Shown one piece after another: positions 25,393 to 33,832 of a stretch of DNA of 63,510 nucleotides. Origin of the DNA: SAT2750 sp964476375. Its GTDB lineage: Bacteria > Planctomycetota > Planctomycetia > Pirellulales > Pirellulaceae. The position numbers and the translations under genes are program-made. Within the stretch, counting starts at the first letter, position 1. Each line of letters opens with the position of its first letter. The stretch covers positions 1 through 63,510 of the forward strand of contig CAYYZW010000323.1 in assembly GCA_964476375.1 (NCBI GenBank), written 5' to 3'. The notes below the pieces were generated by a model, which saw nothing but the letters and a program-made list of their open reading frames with translations, did not search any database and was not told where the DNA came from.

Positions 25393-26889
25393 ATGGGAAA
25401 ACCAACCGGATTCAAGGACTACCAGCGGCAAGCGGTACCGTATCGCGAACCCCTGGTAAGGATCACGGACTTTGCCGAGATCTTTACCGATCCTGGCGAG
25501 GACCACCTCCGCACCCAGGGTGCACGCTGCATGGACTGTGGCGTCCCTTTTTGCCAGTCCACCAGTGGCTGCCCGATCGATAACCTGATTCCCGAGTGGA
25601 ATGACCTGGTTTACGAGGGCCGCTGGCAGGAGGCCCTGGAGCGACTGCACAAGACAAACAATTTCCCAGAATTCACCGGCCGCACCTGCCCTGCTCCCAG
25701 CGAGGGCGCATGTGTACTCTTGATTATTGATCCGGCCGTAACCATCAAGAACATCGAGAATGCCATTGTCGACCGTGGCTGGGAAGAGGGCTGGATCGTG
25801 CCCCAGAAGCCGGCAAGCCGCACGGGCAAGTCGGTTGCAATTGTCGGCTCCGGGCCTGCTGGCCTGGCTGCCGCCGCCCAGCTTAACTCGGTCGGCCACC
25901 AGGTGACGGTTTATGAACGATCCGACCGTATCGGTGGCTTACTGATGTATGGAATCCCCAACATGAAACTCGACAAGCAGGTCGTACAGCGACGACTGGC
26001 ACAGATGGAAGAGGAGGGCGTGACTTTCATCACCAACGCGGACGTCGGTCGGACCATCGATGCGTCCGACCTGACCGAGAAGAATGACGCGAAGCTGCAT
26101 GCCACCGGGGCGACCAAGCCCCGCGACCTGCCCATCGAGGGGCGGGACCTTGAAGGAATCCACTTTGCGATGGAATTCCTCACGGCGAACACCAGGAGCC
26201 TGCTCGACAGCAACCACGAGGACGGGAACTTCATCAGTGCACGTGACAAGAACGTGGTGGTAATCGGCGGAGGCGATACCGGGTGTGACTGCATTGGCAC
26301 GTCGGTGCGACACGGCTGCAAGAGCCTGGTCAATCTGGAAATCGTCCCCCAGCCTCCGAACGAGCGGGCGGCCGACAACCCCTGGCCCCAGTGGCCACGG
26401 ATTTTCCGAACCGATTATGGACACGCGGAAGTAGCGGAAAAATACGGCGCCGATCCCCGACAGTTCGCCATCGAGACACTCGAGTTTATCGGTGATGACC
26501 AGGGCCGGCTTACCGGGCTCAAGGTCTCCCAGGTCGACTGGTCCACGCCAGTCGAGGGTGGGGCACCGTTTCGCCGCGTGGAGGGAAGTGAACAGGTCAT
26601 CGAAGCGGACCTTGTGCTCCTGGCGATGGGATTCCTTGGACCGGAAGACTATGTTTCCAAGCTGCTGGGGGTGGATGTCGACCCGCGGTCCAACTACCAG
26701 GCCGAGCACGGCAGGTTCACTACCAGCGTGGAGGGGGTCTTTGCCGCGGGCGATTGCCGCCGTGGCCAGTCCCTGGTGGTCTGGGCTATCAACGAGGGAC
26801 GTGGAGCAGCCCGGGCGATCGACCAGTACCTGATGGGAAGCAGCAACCTGGCTGCCCCGGGCGTGACGATGGGAAGCGTGATGGCCTGA
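25393..26889 (+). CDS. gltD: Glutamate synthase, small (beta) subunit
   Basis: GltD is the FAD- and NADPH-binding subunit that feeds electrons to GltB. With ATG 25393 (MGKPTGFKDYQRQ) it is 498 aa; an upstream in-frame start overlaps gltB and is unlikely. The N-terminal 4Fe-4S region has CMDCGVPFCQSTSGCPIDN (Cys46, 49, 54, 60) and RTCPAPSEGAC. The FAD motif VAIVGSGPAGLAAAAQLN, the NADPH motif VVVIGGGDTGCDCIGTSVRH and the C-terminal GVFAAGDCRRGQSLVVWAI are all present. It ends 31 bp from the convergent ABC permease gene with no clear terminator between them. Confidence 0.97.
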   Translation: MGKPTGFKDYQRQAVPYREPLVRITDFAEIFTDPGEDHLRTQGARCMDCGVPFCQSTSGCPIDNLIPEWNDLVYEGRWQEALERLHKTNNFPEFTGRTCPAPSEGACVLLIIDPAVTIKNIENAIVDRGWEEGWIVPQKPASRTGKSVAIVGSGPAGLAAAAQLNSVGHQVTVYERSDRIGGLLMYGIPNMKLDKQVVQRRLAQMEEEGVTFITNADVGRTIDASDLTEKNDAKLHATGATKPRDLPIEGRDLEGIHFAMEFLTANTRSLLDSNHEDGNFISARDKNVVVIGGGDTGCDCIGTSVRHGCKSLVNLEIVPQPPNERAADNPWPQWPRIFRTDYGHAEVAEKYGADPRQFAIETLEFIGDDQGRLTGLKVSQVDWSTPVEGGAPFRRVEGSEQVIEADLVLLAMGFLGPEDYVSKLLGVDVDPRSNYQAEHGRFTTSVEGVFAAGDCRRGQSLVVWAINEGRGAARAIDQYLMGSSNLAAPGVTMGSVMA

Positions 26890-26920
26890 TCGGTCCGACA
26901 AGCCTCTTTCGGCGCTCCCC

Positions 26921-27706
26921 TTACTCGTCCCGGATCGCAATGTACTCGCGGCGGTTCAGAAGCAGACCGGCGAGGAACAACAGCACGACGGTCATGGTCA
27001 GCAGGACTGCCACATGGTGCCAGAGGGGGATCTCGCTGAAGAGTCCCGAGCTGGCCATAAAGTCCAGATCGGGGCTGTTCTCCCAGTCCATCCATCCGAT
27101 CAATAGCGAACGCAGTCGAAACTGCACGGTCAGCCGGTTAATCAGGGCCGGGAACAGGGATAAGAAGAACTCGAGCCCGGAATAAATCACGGCGACCACC
27201 ATTGCCCGCCGGGGAATCAGGATGCCAATAAAAATGAAGATCGCCCCATAGGCAAGGCTTCCCAGCAGGATCAAGACCAGCATCGCCAGGAGGTAACGCA
27301 ACTCACCAAGGAAACCCCCAATGGCCATGCAGATCCCAAGCGTGATCGTTGCCATCAGCACGGTCCGAGAAACGGAATAGAGGTACTTGCCAAGCAGTAG
27401 GGCATCGCGGGCCCCGGGACGGACCGACAGGTAGATCCAGCTTCGTCCTTCCAGTTCTGCCTGCAAGAACGGGGCGGCAGTGAGAAGGAGCGAGAGCATG
27501 CAGCCGATACCGGGTATCAGGGCAAAAACCACCGACCCCCACGTCAAGAACTCCATCGGCTCCGGATTTTCTCGCTGCGCGTAACGTAACAGGCCGACGA
27601 TCAGAACAGGAAATCCGATCAGGAAAAACCAGCTAAAGAAACGCCTGGCAGCCAGGCTACTGCGCCATTCATGGACAAAGACAGCACGCCAGTATCGTGG
27701 CTTCAT
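26921..27706 (-). CDS. ABC-2 type transporter permease (pair 1)
   Basis: This 261-aa integral membrane protein has about six hydrophobic segments (for example FFSWFFLIGFPVLIVGLL, LAMLVLILLGSLAYGAIFIF and HHVAVLLTMTVVLLFLAGLL). It resembles ABC-2 exporter permeases. I chose ATG 27706, which overlaps the TGA of the upstream ATPase gene by one base (TGATG), a classic translational coupling. It is the last gene of the four-gene ABC operon. The substrate is unknown. Confidence 0.85.
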   Translation of the reverse strand: MKPRYWRAVFVHEWRSSLAARRFFSWFFLIGFPVLIVGLLRYAQRENPEPMEFLTWGSVVFALIPGIGCMLSLLLTAAPFLQAELEGRSWIYLSVRPGARDALLLGKYLYSVSRTVLMATITLGICMAIGGFLGELRYLLAMLVLILLGSLAYGAIFIFIGILIPRRAMVVAVIYSGLEFFLSLFPALINRLTVQFRLRSLLIGWMDWENSPDLDFMASSGLFSEIPLWHHVAVLLTMTVVLLFLAGLLLNRREYIAIRDE

Positions 27707-28638
27707 CAAACCTCTCCTCGATGAACCTTCATCAGGATTTCCAGTAATGCCTGCAGGGACTCATCACTTGATGTGATCTCCCGAATCACCACCTGCTGGT
27801 CCTCCAGCCAGACAGGTAACTGCTGGTAGACCTGAAGCGTGTTGTGCGTGAGGATGGTCAGGCCCTGGCCATCCTCACGGAACTGGAACGAGTCCACGAC
27901 CGACTGTTGTTGCACCACGAGGGCAAGCCGAGCCGCATCATCACAAACAATTTCAATCTCGCGAGGATAATCCTCAAGCATCCCGAAGATCTCATCGGTC
28001 GTCCCGTTTGCCAGGAGCCGGCCGCCATAAATCAACAGGTAATGGCTGGCAACCGCTTCCACCTCGTGAAGGATGTGGCTGGCCATCAACACGCTCTTGC
28101 CCCGGGAAATCCATTCTCGAAGAAATATCGTCATGTCATGTCGGGCGACCGGATCCAGGCCACTGAAGGGCTCATCCAGGATCAATAACTTCGGTTCGTG
28201 GGCAATGGCCTGGGCCAGCTTGACCCGTTGTTTCATGCCACGTGAATAACCCGCAATCGCCCGGTAGCGTGCTTCATCCAGGCCCACCAGGTCCAGGGCG
28301 GCATGTGCCCGCTCGGCTGCTTCCGCTGGCGAAAAACCATACAACTGGGTCATGTACTGCACCCACTCGATTCCATCCACCGCAATCGGCAGCAGGTCCA
28401 TGGCTGGACAGAGTCCCACCTGTCCCAGAACCTGCTGATCGTGAGCGATTCTCGTATCAAACAGGCGAACGGTTCCCATGGTCGGGGAGAGTTGCCCGGT
28501 GATCAGATTCAACAGCGTGGTCTTTCCCGACCCGTTGGGCCCCAGCAGTCCATAGGCCCCTGGTTCCAGTTCCAGGCTGATATCATTCACCCCGATCACC
28601 GTGCCATAGAGCTTGGTCGCATTGTGCAGCTGGATCAT
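27706..28638 (-). CDS. ABC transporter ATP-binding protein (pair 1)
   Basis: This is an ABC ATPase of the CcmA/NatA exporter subfamily, about 310 aa. It shows Walker A GPNGSGKTT, Q-loop region LGQVGLCPAMD, a non-canonical signature YSRGMKQRVKLAQA, and Walker B LLILDEPFSGLDP followed by the H-loop MASHILHEVEAV. The C-terminal about 90 residues are an accessory domain. I start at ATG 28638; a GTG one codon upstream is also possible. It is coupled by overlap to the downstream permease and starts 19 bp after the stop of the upstream permease. Confidence 0.93.
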   Translation of the reverse strand: MIQLHNATKLYGTVIGVNDISLELEPGAYGLLGPNGSGKTTLLNLITGQLSPTMGTVRLFDTRIAHDQQVLGQVGLCPAMDLLPIAVDGIEWVQYMTQLYGFSPAEAAERAHAALDLVGLDEARYRAIAGYSRGMKQRVKLAQAIAHEPKLLILDEPFSGLDPVARHDMTIFLREWISRGKSVLMASHILHEVEAVASHYLLIYGGRLLANGTTDEIFGMLEDYPREIEIVCDDAARLALVVQQQSVVDSFQFREDGQGLTILTHNTLQVYQQLPVWLEDQQVVIREITSSDESLQALLEILMKVHRGEV

Positions 28639-28657
28639 CACGCCTGTTATTTCCCTG

Positions 28658-29686
28658 TTAGACTCGGATAGGGGCCGTAATACGCCGCATCAAGGTGCCG
28701 AAACAGACGACCGTGACGACCCCGAGGATGGCCAGGGAAGGGATCACATCCGCCGGCCGTTCCATCAACCCGAAAGCCCAGCGTTCCACGATGCCCAGCA
28801 CATGGTAGGGCGAAAGAAACGCCCAGCGACTTGTCCAGATATCATAATTCCCCGTCGCCTGCAGGTCCGTCGTGAAAAGGATGCTCGCGGAGAGAAAGCC
28901 AACAATCCAGACGGCAAACCAGGCAAAGCGCGCGTAACGGCTTTCGTTGACAAGCGACGAAAGGCAGAGCGCCAGCATGGTGGTAGGAATGGTCATTACC
29001 GCGGTGGCAAGCAGGATCCGCAAGGGAATGTCCCAGGTGTTGAGGATGACATCCAGGCCGGGTGAAAAAAGGATACCCACCAGGTAGACCACCAGGGCAG
29101 GCACGGTGGTCACCGCCAGCAGGAATATCCAGACCGTCGTGGCCTTGCCAAGCAGGTACTGGAACGGGGTAATCGGGCGGGAGAAGTAGAGCAGGAAAGC
29201 ACGGGACTGCATGTCACGTGAAATCAGGCCGGGGGCGATCATCCCCACCAGCAGGACCATCAGGATGCCCTGGGACCGCCGAAAGAAAGTGTAAAAACCA
29301 ATCCTCCAGACGGTGGAACGATGTTCATTCACATAGTTCTGGACATACTCTTCCGAATTCGGAATGCTGCTGGAATCAAACTGGCCTACGGGAAGGTCTT
29401 TTTCCACGAAATCCTGGTTCGGACTGGAATCCTGCTGACTCTCCTCCAGCGTCTCCACAATTGCAAAGAGTGCCGGATACAACTGCGGCCAGTTGCTGAC
29501 CTGTTCATAGATAAAAACAGACGCAAGCAGTCCAAAAAACGGCATGAACGCAAGGTAAATAATCCGTTTCAGCCACTGGCTCTTCCAGGCCAACCGTACC
29601 CCGTAACGGGAGATCGTCAGCCAGCTGTATCTCTGGTGCGGGGCATCCGCATCCCAATCCCGGTATCCCAGGTCATGCATTGTCAT
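28658..29686 (-). CDS. ABC-2 type transporter permease (pair 2)
   Basis: This is a 342-aa membrane protein. The first helix (IIYLAFMPFFGLLASVFIYE) is followed by a large soluble loop of about 90 residues with the motif WPQLYPALFAIVETLEESQQ. Further helices include GILMVLLVGMIAPGLISRDM and ISLLMLALCLSSL-like segments near the C-terminus. The element DMQSRAFLLYFSRPITPFQY is typical of ABC-2 permeases. ATG 29686 overlaps the upstream ATPase by 14 nt (ATG 29680 is an alternative, 8 nt). The open frame runs further 5', but only over the ATPase gene. Confidence 0.87.
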   Translation of the reverse strand: MTMHDLGYRDWDADAPHQRYSWLTISRYGVRLAWKSQWLKRIIYLAFMPFFGLLASVFIYEQVSNWPQLYPALFAIVETLEESQQDSSPNQDFVEKDLPVGQFDSSSIPNSEEYVQNYVNEHRSTVWRIGFYTFFRRSQGILMVLLVGMIAPGLISRDMQSRAFLLYFSRPITPFQYLLGKATTVWIFLLAVTTVPALVVYLVGILFSPGLDVILNTWDIPLRILLATAVMTIPTTMLALCLSSLVNESRYARFAWFAVWIVGFLSASILFTTDLQATGNYDIWTSRWAFLSPYHVLGIVERWAFGLMERPADVIPSLAILGVVTVVCFGTLMRRITAPIRV

Positions 29687-30626
29687 CGCCGGCCTCCCCC
29701 TGCTGCATCGCCTGGATAAAGACATCATCCAGGGATGTCCTTGCCGGAGTGAGTGAACGGATACCGACTCCACTCTGGCAGGCAAGGCTCCAAAGCTGCC
29801 CGGCCAGGTCCCCGGCCGGATCACTAACAACCAGTCGCCCGCTGGAATCTTCCGTCACACCTATCCCTGCCTCCCGCAGAGCCTGGCAATACCTTTGTTC
29901 ATCTCCCACGATTCGAAGGTGCAATGACGGCGACGCCGGGCGATTGAGGTTCTCAATCGAATCAACACGGCGAACCTCTCCGTCGACCAGCACGATCGCA
30001 TAGTCACAGATCTGCTGGACATCCGGCAGGATATGCGTGGAGATCAGCACCGACATGCCCGCTTTCCTGGAAAGGCCCTGGATTCGACCCAGCATGATCT
30101 GGCGTTCGTCAGGATCCAGGCCGGAGGTCGGTTCATCGAGGACCAATAATGACGGATCGTGGACCAGGGCCTGGGCAAACTTCAATTTCTGCCGCATGCC
30201 GGTCGAATAGGTATCCACCTCGCGGTAACGCTCTTCCTCGGTTCCACAAAAATCAAGCACCTCGTGCGCACGCCGCAAGGCCTCCTGGGATGCGTACCCG
30301 TTAAGGCAGGCGGCAAAATGGACCATTTCCACACCACTGATGCCGGGGATGTAACAATCATCCTCCGGCATGAAGCCAACGGATGCACGAATTGCCTTTC
30401 CTTCCCGAAGCACGTCACGCCCCTCGACCATGCCACTGCCGGAGGTGGGACGGACAAGCCCAAGCAGGATCTTGATCAGTGTGCTCTTGCCGGCACCATT
30501 GGGACCCAGCAAGCCGGTGATTCCCAGGGGAATGTCCAGCGAGACATCCCGAAGTGCCATGACGTTCCCAAAGTGCTTGGTCAAACCATGGAGCTGAATA
30601 ATGGTCGGCGCAGCATTCACAGACAT
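29673..30626 (-). CDS. ABC transporter ATP-binding protein (pair 2)
   Basis: This 317-aa ABC ATPase is the first gene of the four-gene exporter operon. It has Walker A GPNGAGKST, a signature-like YSTGMRQKLKFAQALV, Walker B LLVLDEPTSGLDPDE and H-loop ISTHILPDVQQ. The C-terminal domain (from about 220) is the usual accessory extension of exporter ATPases. The likely complex pairs with the permease encoded directly downstream, with which it overlaps. The operon may supply either two separate exporters or one four-component exporter. Confidence 0.93.
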   Translation of the reverse strand: MSVNAAPTIIQLHGLTKHFGNVMALRDVSLDIPLGITGLLGPNGAGKSTLIKILLGLVRPTSGSGMVEGRDVLREGKAIRASVGFMPEDDCYIPGISGVEMVHFAACLNGYASQEALRRAHEVLDFCGTEEERYREVDTYSTGMRQKLKFAQALVHDPSLLVLDEPTSGLDPDERQIMLGRIQGLSRKAGMSVLISTHILPDVQQICDYAIVLVDGEVRRVDSIENLNRPASPSLHLRIVGDEQRYCQALREAGIGVTEDSSGRLVVSDPAGDLAGQLWSLACQSGVGIRSLTPARTSLDDVFIQAMQQGEAGDDNA

Positions 30627-30842
30627 CAGACACCCCGTTCAATGTGCCGGTACACGCGGCAACAGGCCATCGGGCATACACTCTCTTGCGGCGAAGGAAC
30701 CAGGCTGGCATCCAGGCCAGAACCGAAGGGACTTTCCTCGTGGTAGTATGCCATCTATGCCCCTTAACGCCATCCGTGGACCCCAGCGGACAGGCATAAG
30801 GGCGCAGCTCATGGAAGAAACGCGGCAACCCCTGTCGGGACG

Positions 30843-31403
30843 TCAGAAATTTCTCTGGTTGTTGGTCTTGGTGGCCAGGTAGTAAGCATATCCACCCACC
30901 AGGGCAAAGACTGCCAGCAGCGTACCAGCCAACTGGACAACCAGCGGCCGATGAAAGTTGAACCAGAGATAAATTGCCAGTGGAAGAGAAATGAGGAACA
31001 GCACAGCGACCAGGACGATCAGGAAATGGGACTGGGCCGTCTCTTCCTTCTCCGGGAGTGCTGCCTCGTGGGGGTCTAATTCGTCAGAAATCGACTTTGC
31101 CTGCCGGTAAATCTTTTTTTTGTCGGCACCCCGCAGGACCACCTTGACGCTTCGCTGGCAATTCTCACAACGCGTGGGGGGCTGGGCAATTGGCTCACCA
31201 CAATAGGGACAGACCGTCGCGGCTTCATCCCGCCGTGCGGCATCCAGCAAGCCCCCCACCGACTGGGCCGTCACCCAGCTGGAATCATCCTTGCGAACCT
31301 GCGTCTCCCCATCTACAGTGCCCACGCGAACCAGGTCCAGAAGTTCCGCATTGGTGATCGGCCCAAAGGACCGGCCTCCAACCCTGTAAAACCAATCGGC
31401 CAT
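30843..31403 (-). CDS. GYF_2-type domain, zinc-ribbon membrane protein
   Basis: This 186-aa protein has three visible parts. Residues 1-60 look like a GYF_2 (DUF4339) domain (WFYRVGGRSFGPITNAELLD, later WVTAQSVGGLL). Residues about 63-85 are a zinc ribbon with CPYCGEPIAQPPTRCENCQR. The C-terminal half carries two membrane helices (FLIVLVAVLFLISLPLAIYL, LVVQLAGTLLAVFALVGGYA). The soluble modules are predicted to be cytoplasmic. GYF_2 proteins of this type are common in planctomycetes; their function is not established. GGAG lies about 9 nt upstream of the ATG. Confidence 0.85.
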   Translation of the reverse strand: MADWFYRVGGRSFGPITNAELLDLVRVGTVDGETQVRKDDSSWVTAQSVGGLLDAARRDEAATVCPYCGEPIAQPPTRCENCQRSVKVVLRGADKKKIYRQAKSISDELDPHEAALPEKEETAQSHFLIVLVAVLFLISLPLAIYLWFNFHRPLVVQLAGTLLAVFALVGGYAYYLATKTNNQRNF

Positions 31404-31506
31404 GAAAGTACTCCGGATGCTCCTGGAGCGGGACTGTTTCTCTTCAATACAGGACAGGTCAAGAAAGGAAAACGACCTGGTGTGACATTATGGATCGGCT
31501 TTCATT

Positions 31507-32907
31507 TTATCCTAGATCCACAATTTCTCCATACTCGGGTATTTTCACAGGCCAGCCTGATTCTTGAATTATCTTCTGCTGGAGGCATTCCGCTGCCGCG
31601 TTATCCCCGTGGGTAAGAAATACCTGCCGGGGTGCGGTCGCGAAGTGAGAAAGCCAGCGGACAAGGCCATCCTGGTCAGCATGCCCAGAAAATCCCGATA
31701 GCTGGACAATCTCCGCCTCGACGGCATACTGCCGGCCATGAATCCGCACCTCCTCTTTCCCATCGACGATATGGCGGCCAAGGGAACCATGCGCCTGGTA
31801 CCCGACAAACAGGATGGTCGATTCCGGCCGGCCGATGTTCTGTCGAAGGTGATGCTTGATACGTCCAGCCGTACACATCCCCGAGGTGGACATGATGATT
31901 GCCGGGCCCTTCACCTGGTTGATAGCCCGGGACTCGTCGCTCGATCGTGTCATCACCAGACCGGGAAAATCAAAGGGTTCCTGGCCCTGCATGATGAGTT
32001 GCCAGGCCTCGCTGTCGTAACAGTCCCGGTGCCGCTTGAAGACGTCAGTCGCGTTGATCGCCATCGGACTATCGAGGTAGACGGGAAGCTGCGGAATTCG
32101 ACCAGCCAGGCAGAGCTTCGCCAGGTAGTACATGAGTTCCTGTGCCCGTTCCACGGCAAACGTGGGAATCACCACGTTCCCCCCCCGGTCCACGGTCCTC
32201 TGAATGATGGCAGCCAGCTCATCCTCCACGTTCCCCGCCGGTGCATGGTTTCGGTCTCCGTAAGTTGATTCCATCACCACGAAATCCGCCTGCTGGAAAA
32301 AAGTGGGATCCCTCACGATCGGCTTGTTTTCAAGGCCGATATCTCCAGAGAAAACAATCGTGATGGTATCCCCCTCGCTGCCTGCCTTGATTTCCAGCAT
32401 GGAACTCCCCAGGATGTGGCCCGCATCGTGAAAGGTCACGGAGAGATCGTCGCCGAGGGATACCTGCTCTCCATAATCAACCCCGCTTGCCAGCGGCAGG
32501 GTCCTCTCGACATCCTCCTCGGTATAAAGCGGCTTGACCGGGCGGGGTGGTTTGTGAGATGCCTTCTTGTGACGCCGTATCTTGTAAGCTGCATCCTCCT
32601 TCTGGATTCTCGCTGTGTCGTGGAGCATCATGCCGAGGAGGTCTTTCGAGGGTCGCGTCATGTAGATCGGACCCTGGAATCCCTCTGCCACCAGCCGCGG
32701 GAGCAATCCACAGTGGTCTATATGCACATGGGTCAGGACAACCGCATCAAGCTCGGTCACATCGACCGGGGAGGAGCTCCAGTTTCTTTCCCGGTAATCA
32801 CGTTCCTGGAACAGGCCACAATCCACAAGGATTTTCCCACCATCGGACTCCAAGCAATAACGTGAACCGGTCACCTGCTTGTTTGCACCGAGGAAGTGAA
32901 TGATCAC
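31507..32907 (-). CDS. MBL-fold beta-CASP RNase/exonuclease family protein
   Basis: This 466-aa protein is a metallo-beta-lactamase-fold nuclease with beta-CASP and RNA-specificity (RMMBL) domains, related to CPSF73 and the YsH1/Kae-type RNases. The zinc motif LTHVHIDHCGLLP (His-x-His-x-Asp-His) is near residues 59-65. Other marks are FHDAGHILGSSM, IVFSGDIGLENKPIVRDP, MESTYGDRNH, the beta-CASP motif GPAIIMSTSGMCTAGRI and the C-terminal LSGFSGHADQDGL with VFLTHGD. It is expected to process RNA in the cytoplasm. The start is GTG 32907. Confidence 0.93.
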   Translation of the reverse strand: MIIHFLGANKQVTGSRYCLESDGGKILVDCGLFQERDYRERNWSSSPVDVTELDAVVLTHVHIDHCGLLPRLVAEGFQGPIYMTRPSKDLLGMMLHDTARIQKEDAAYKIRRHKKASHKPPRPVKPLYTEEDVERTLPLASGVDYGEQVSLGDDLSVTFHDAGHILGSSMLEIKAGSEGDTITIVFSGDIGLENKPIVRDPTFFQQADFVVMESTYGDRNHAPAGNVEDELAAIIQRTVDRGGNVVIPTFAVERAQELMYYLAKLCLAGRIPQLPVYLDSPMAINATDVFKRHRDCYDSEAWQLIMQGQEPFDFPGLVMTRSSDESRAINQVKGPAIIMSTSGMCTAGRIKHHLRQNIGRPESTILFVGYQAHGSLGRHIVDGKEEVRIHGRQYAVEAEIVQLSGFSGHADQDGLVRWLSHFATAPRQVFLTHGDNAAAECLQQKIIQESGWPVKIPEYGEIVDLG

Positions 32908-32961
32908 GGCAGGAACTCTTATTGAGATTGAGCGGGGGGCGAGGATTGTCTGAAAGAGAAT

Positions 32962-33537
32962 CTAGTTGGCCCCCAGTCGTTTTACCAGACGCTGCATAAT
33001 CCGCCGCACGGTGCGCTGGTGAATCCCCAGCGATCCGGCAATCTCCGTGTAACAAGTACCGGCAAGTCGCATCTTGACGATCCTTACCACTCGCGAGTTT
33101 TCCTCGCTAAGCCAACGCTGCAAGTACTCGTTCCTGATCGCAATCTGGCTCGGTGTCTGACCGTTGCCTTGATTCGCAACCTGTCCAAGGTGTTCCTCTT
33201 CTGCTGCCCACTCCCGGCGCACGTCCCGCTTGATCGTCTGCAGCTGGCTGCGAATCACCTGGATCACCTTGTTCCGGGCCATGGCCACAAGATAACGTGC
33301 CAGATGTCGCGAGTCTTCAAAATCCGTCACGCGCCAACGGAGGCGGAAAAAGGAGGCCCAGACCATTTGTTCCAGATCATCCACGTCGTATTTTCGGCGC
33401 AGACGATAGTCCAGCCGGCGGTCAATCACCCGGCAGATATGCCCCGACATGGACTCGACAAGTTCGGCTGTTGAGACTTCACAACCCGAACGAACGTTGT
33501 CCAGTAGCTGCCGAAAAACACCTGTTTGTGAGTCCAT
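32962..33537 (-). CDS. ECF-like RNA polymerase sigma factor
   Basis: This 191-aa protein is a sigma-70 family factor of ECF type. Region 2 includes the helix DYRLRRKYDVDDLEQMVWAS, FFRLRWR and the -10-binding segment LVAMARNKVIQVIRS. Region 4 has a C-terminal HTH (YTEIAGSLGIHQRTVRRIMQ). I chose ATG 33537 because AAGGA lies 9 nt upstream; an earlier Met at 33561 reads across that ribosome site. It is divergent from the cytochrome c/WD40 gene with 295 bp between them. No anti-sigma factor is adjacent. Confidence 0.9.
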   Translation of the reverse strand: MDSQTGVFRQLLDNVRSGCEVSTAELVESMSGHICRVIDRRLDYRLRRKYDVDDLEQMVWASFFRLRWRVTDFEDSRHLARYLVAMARNKVIQVIRSQLQTIKRDVRREWAAEEEHLGQVANQGNGQTPSQIAIRNEYLQRWLSEENSRVVRIVKMRLAGTCYTEIAGSLGIHQRTVRRIMQRLVKRLGAN

Positions 33538-33640
33538 GGTACGGTTCCTTCCGAGGGACATCGAGAGTCATTTCCATCACCGACAGCGTACCGCGAAGGT
33601 GGCAAAGCAACCACAAAATGGTCATTTTCGGAAGACCTTT

Positions 33641-33660
33641 GCTGGCACCCCGGTGCCAGC
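33641..33660. other. Perfect 8-bp palindromic stem-loop in the divergent promoter region
   Basis: GCTGGCAC and GTGCCAGC flank a CCCG tetraloop, 104 bp upstream of the sigma factor ATG and 173 bp upstream of the cytochrome gene. It has no T-tract on either strand. As DNA it is a good dyad for a dimeric regulator; as RNA it is a stable hairpin. Confidence 0.45.
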
Positions 33661-33832
33661 ATTCCGACCGCCATTATTTGTCATTTGTGGTTCGCCGGAG
33701 GGAAGGTTATAGTACGGTATCGACAGACTCAGAAGCTCCATTAACTGCTGCAGACAGCCTCTCCCCAGGGCAATCGTCATCCGGCTGCCATACCTGTTCC
33801 AACACCCCATGTGCACAACGGGTTCCATTACC

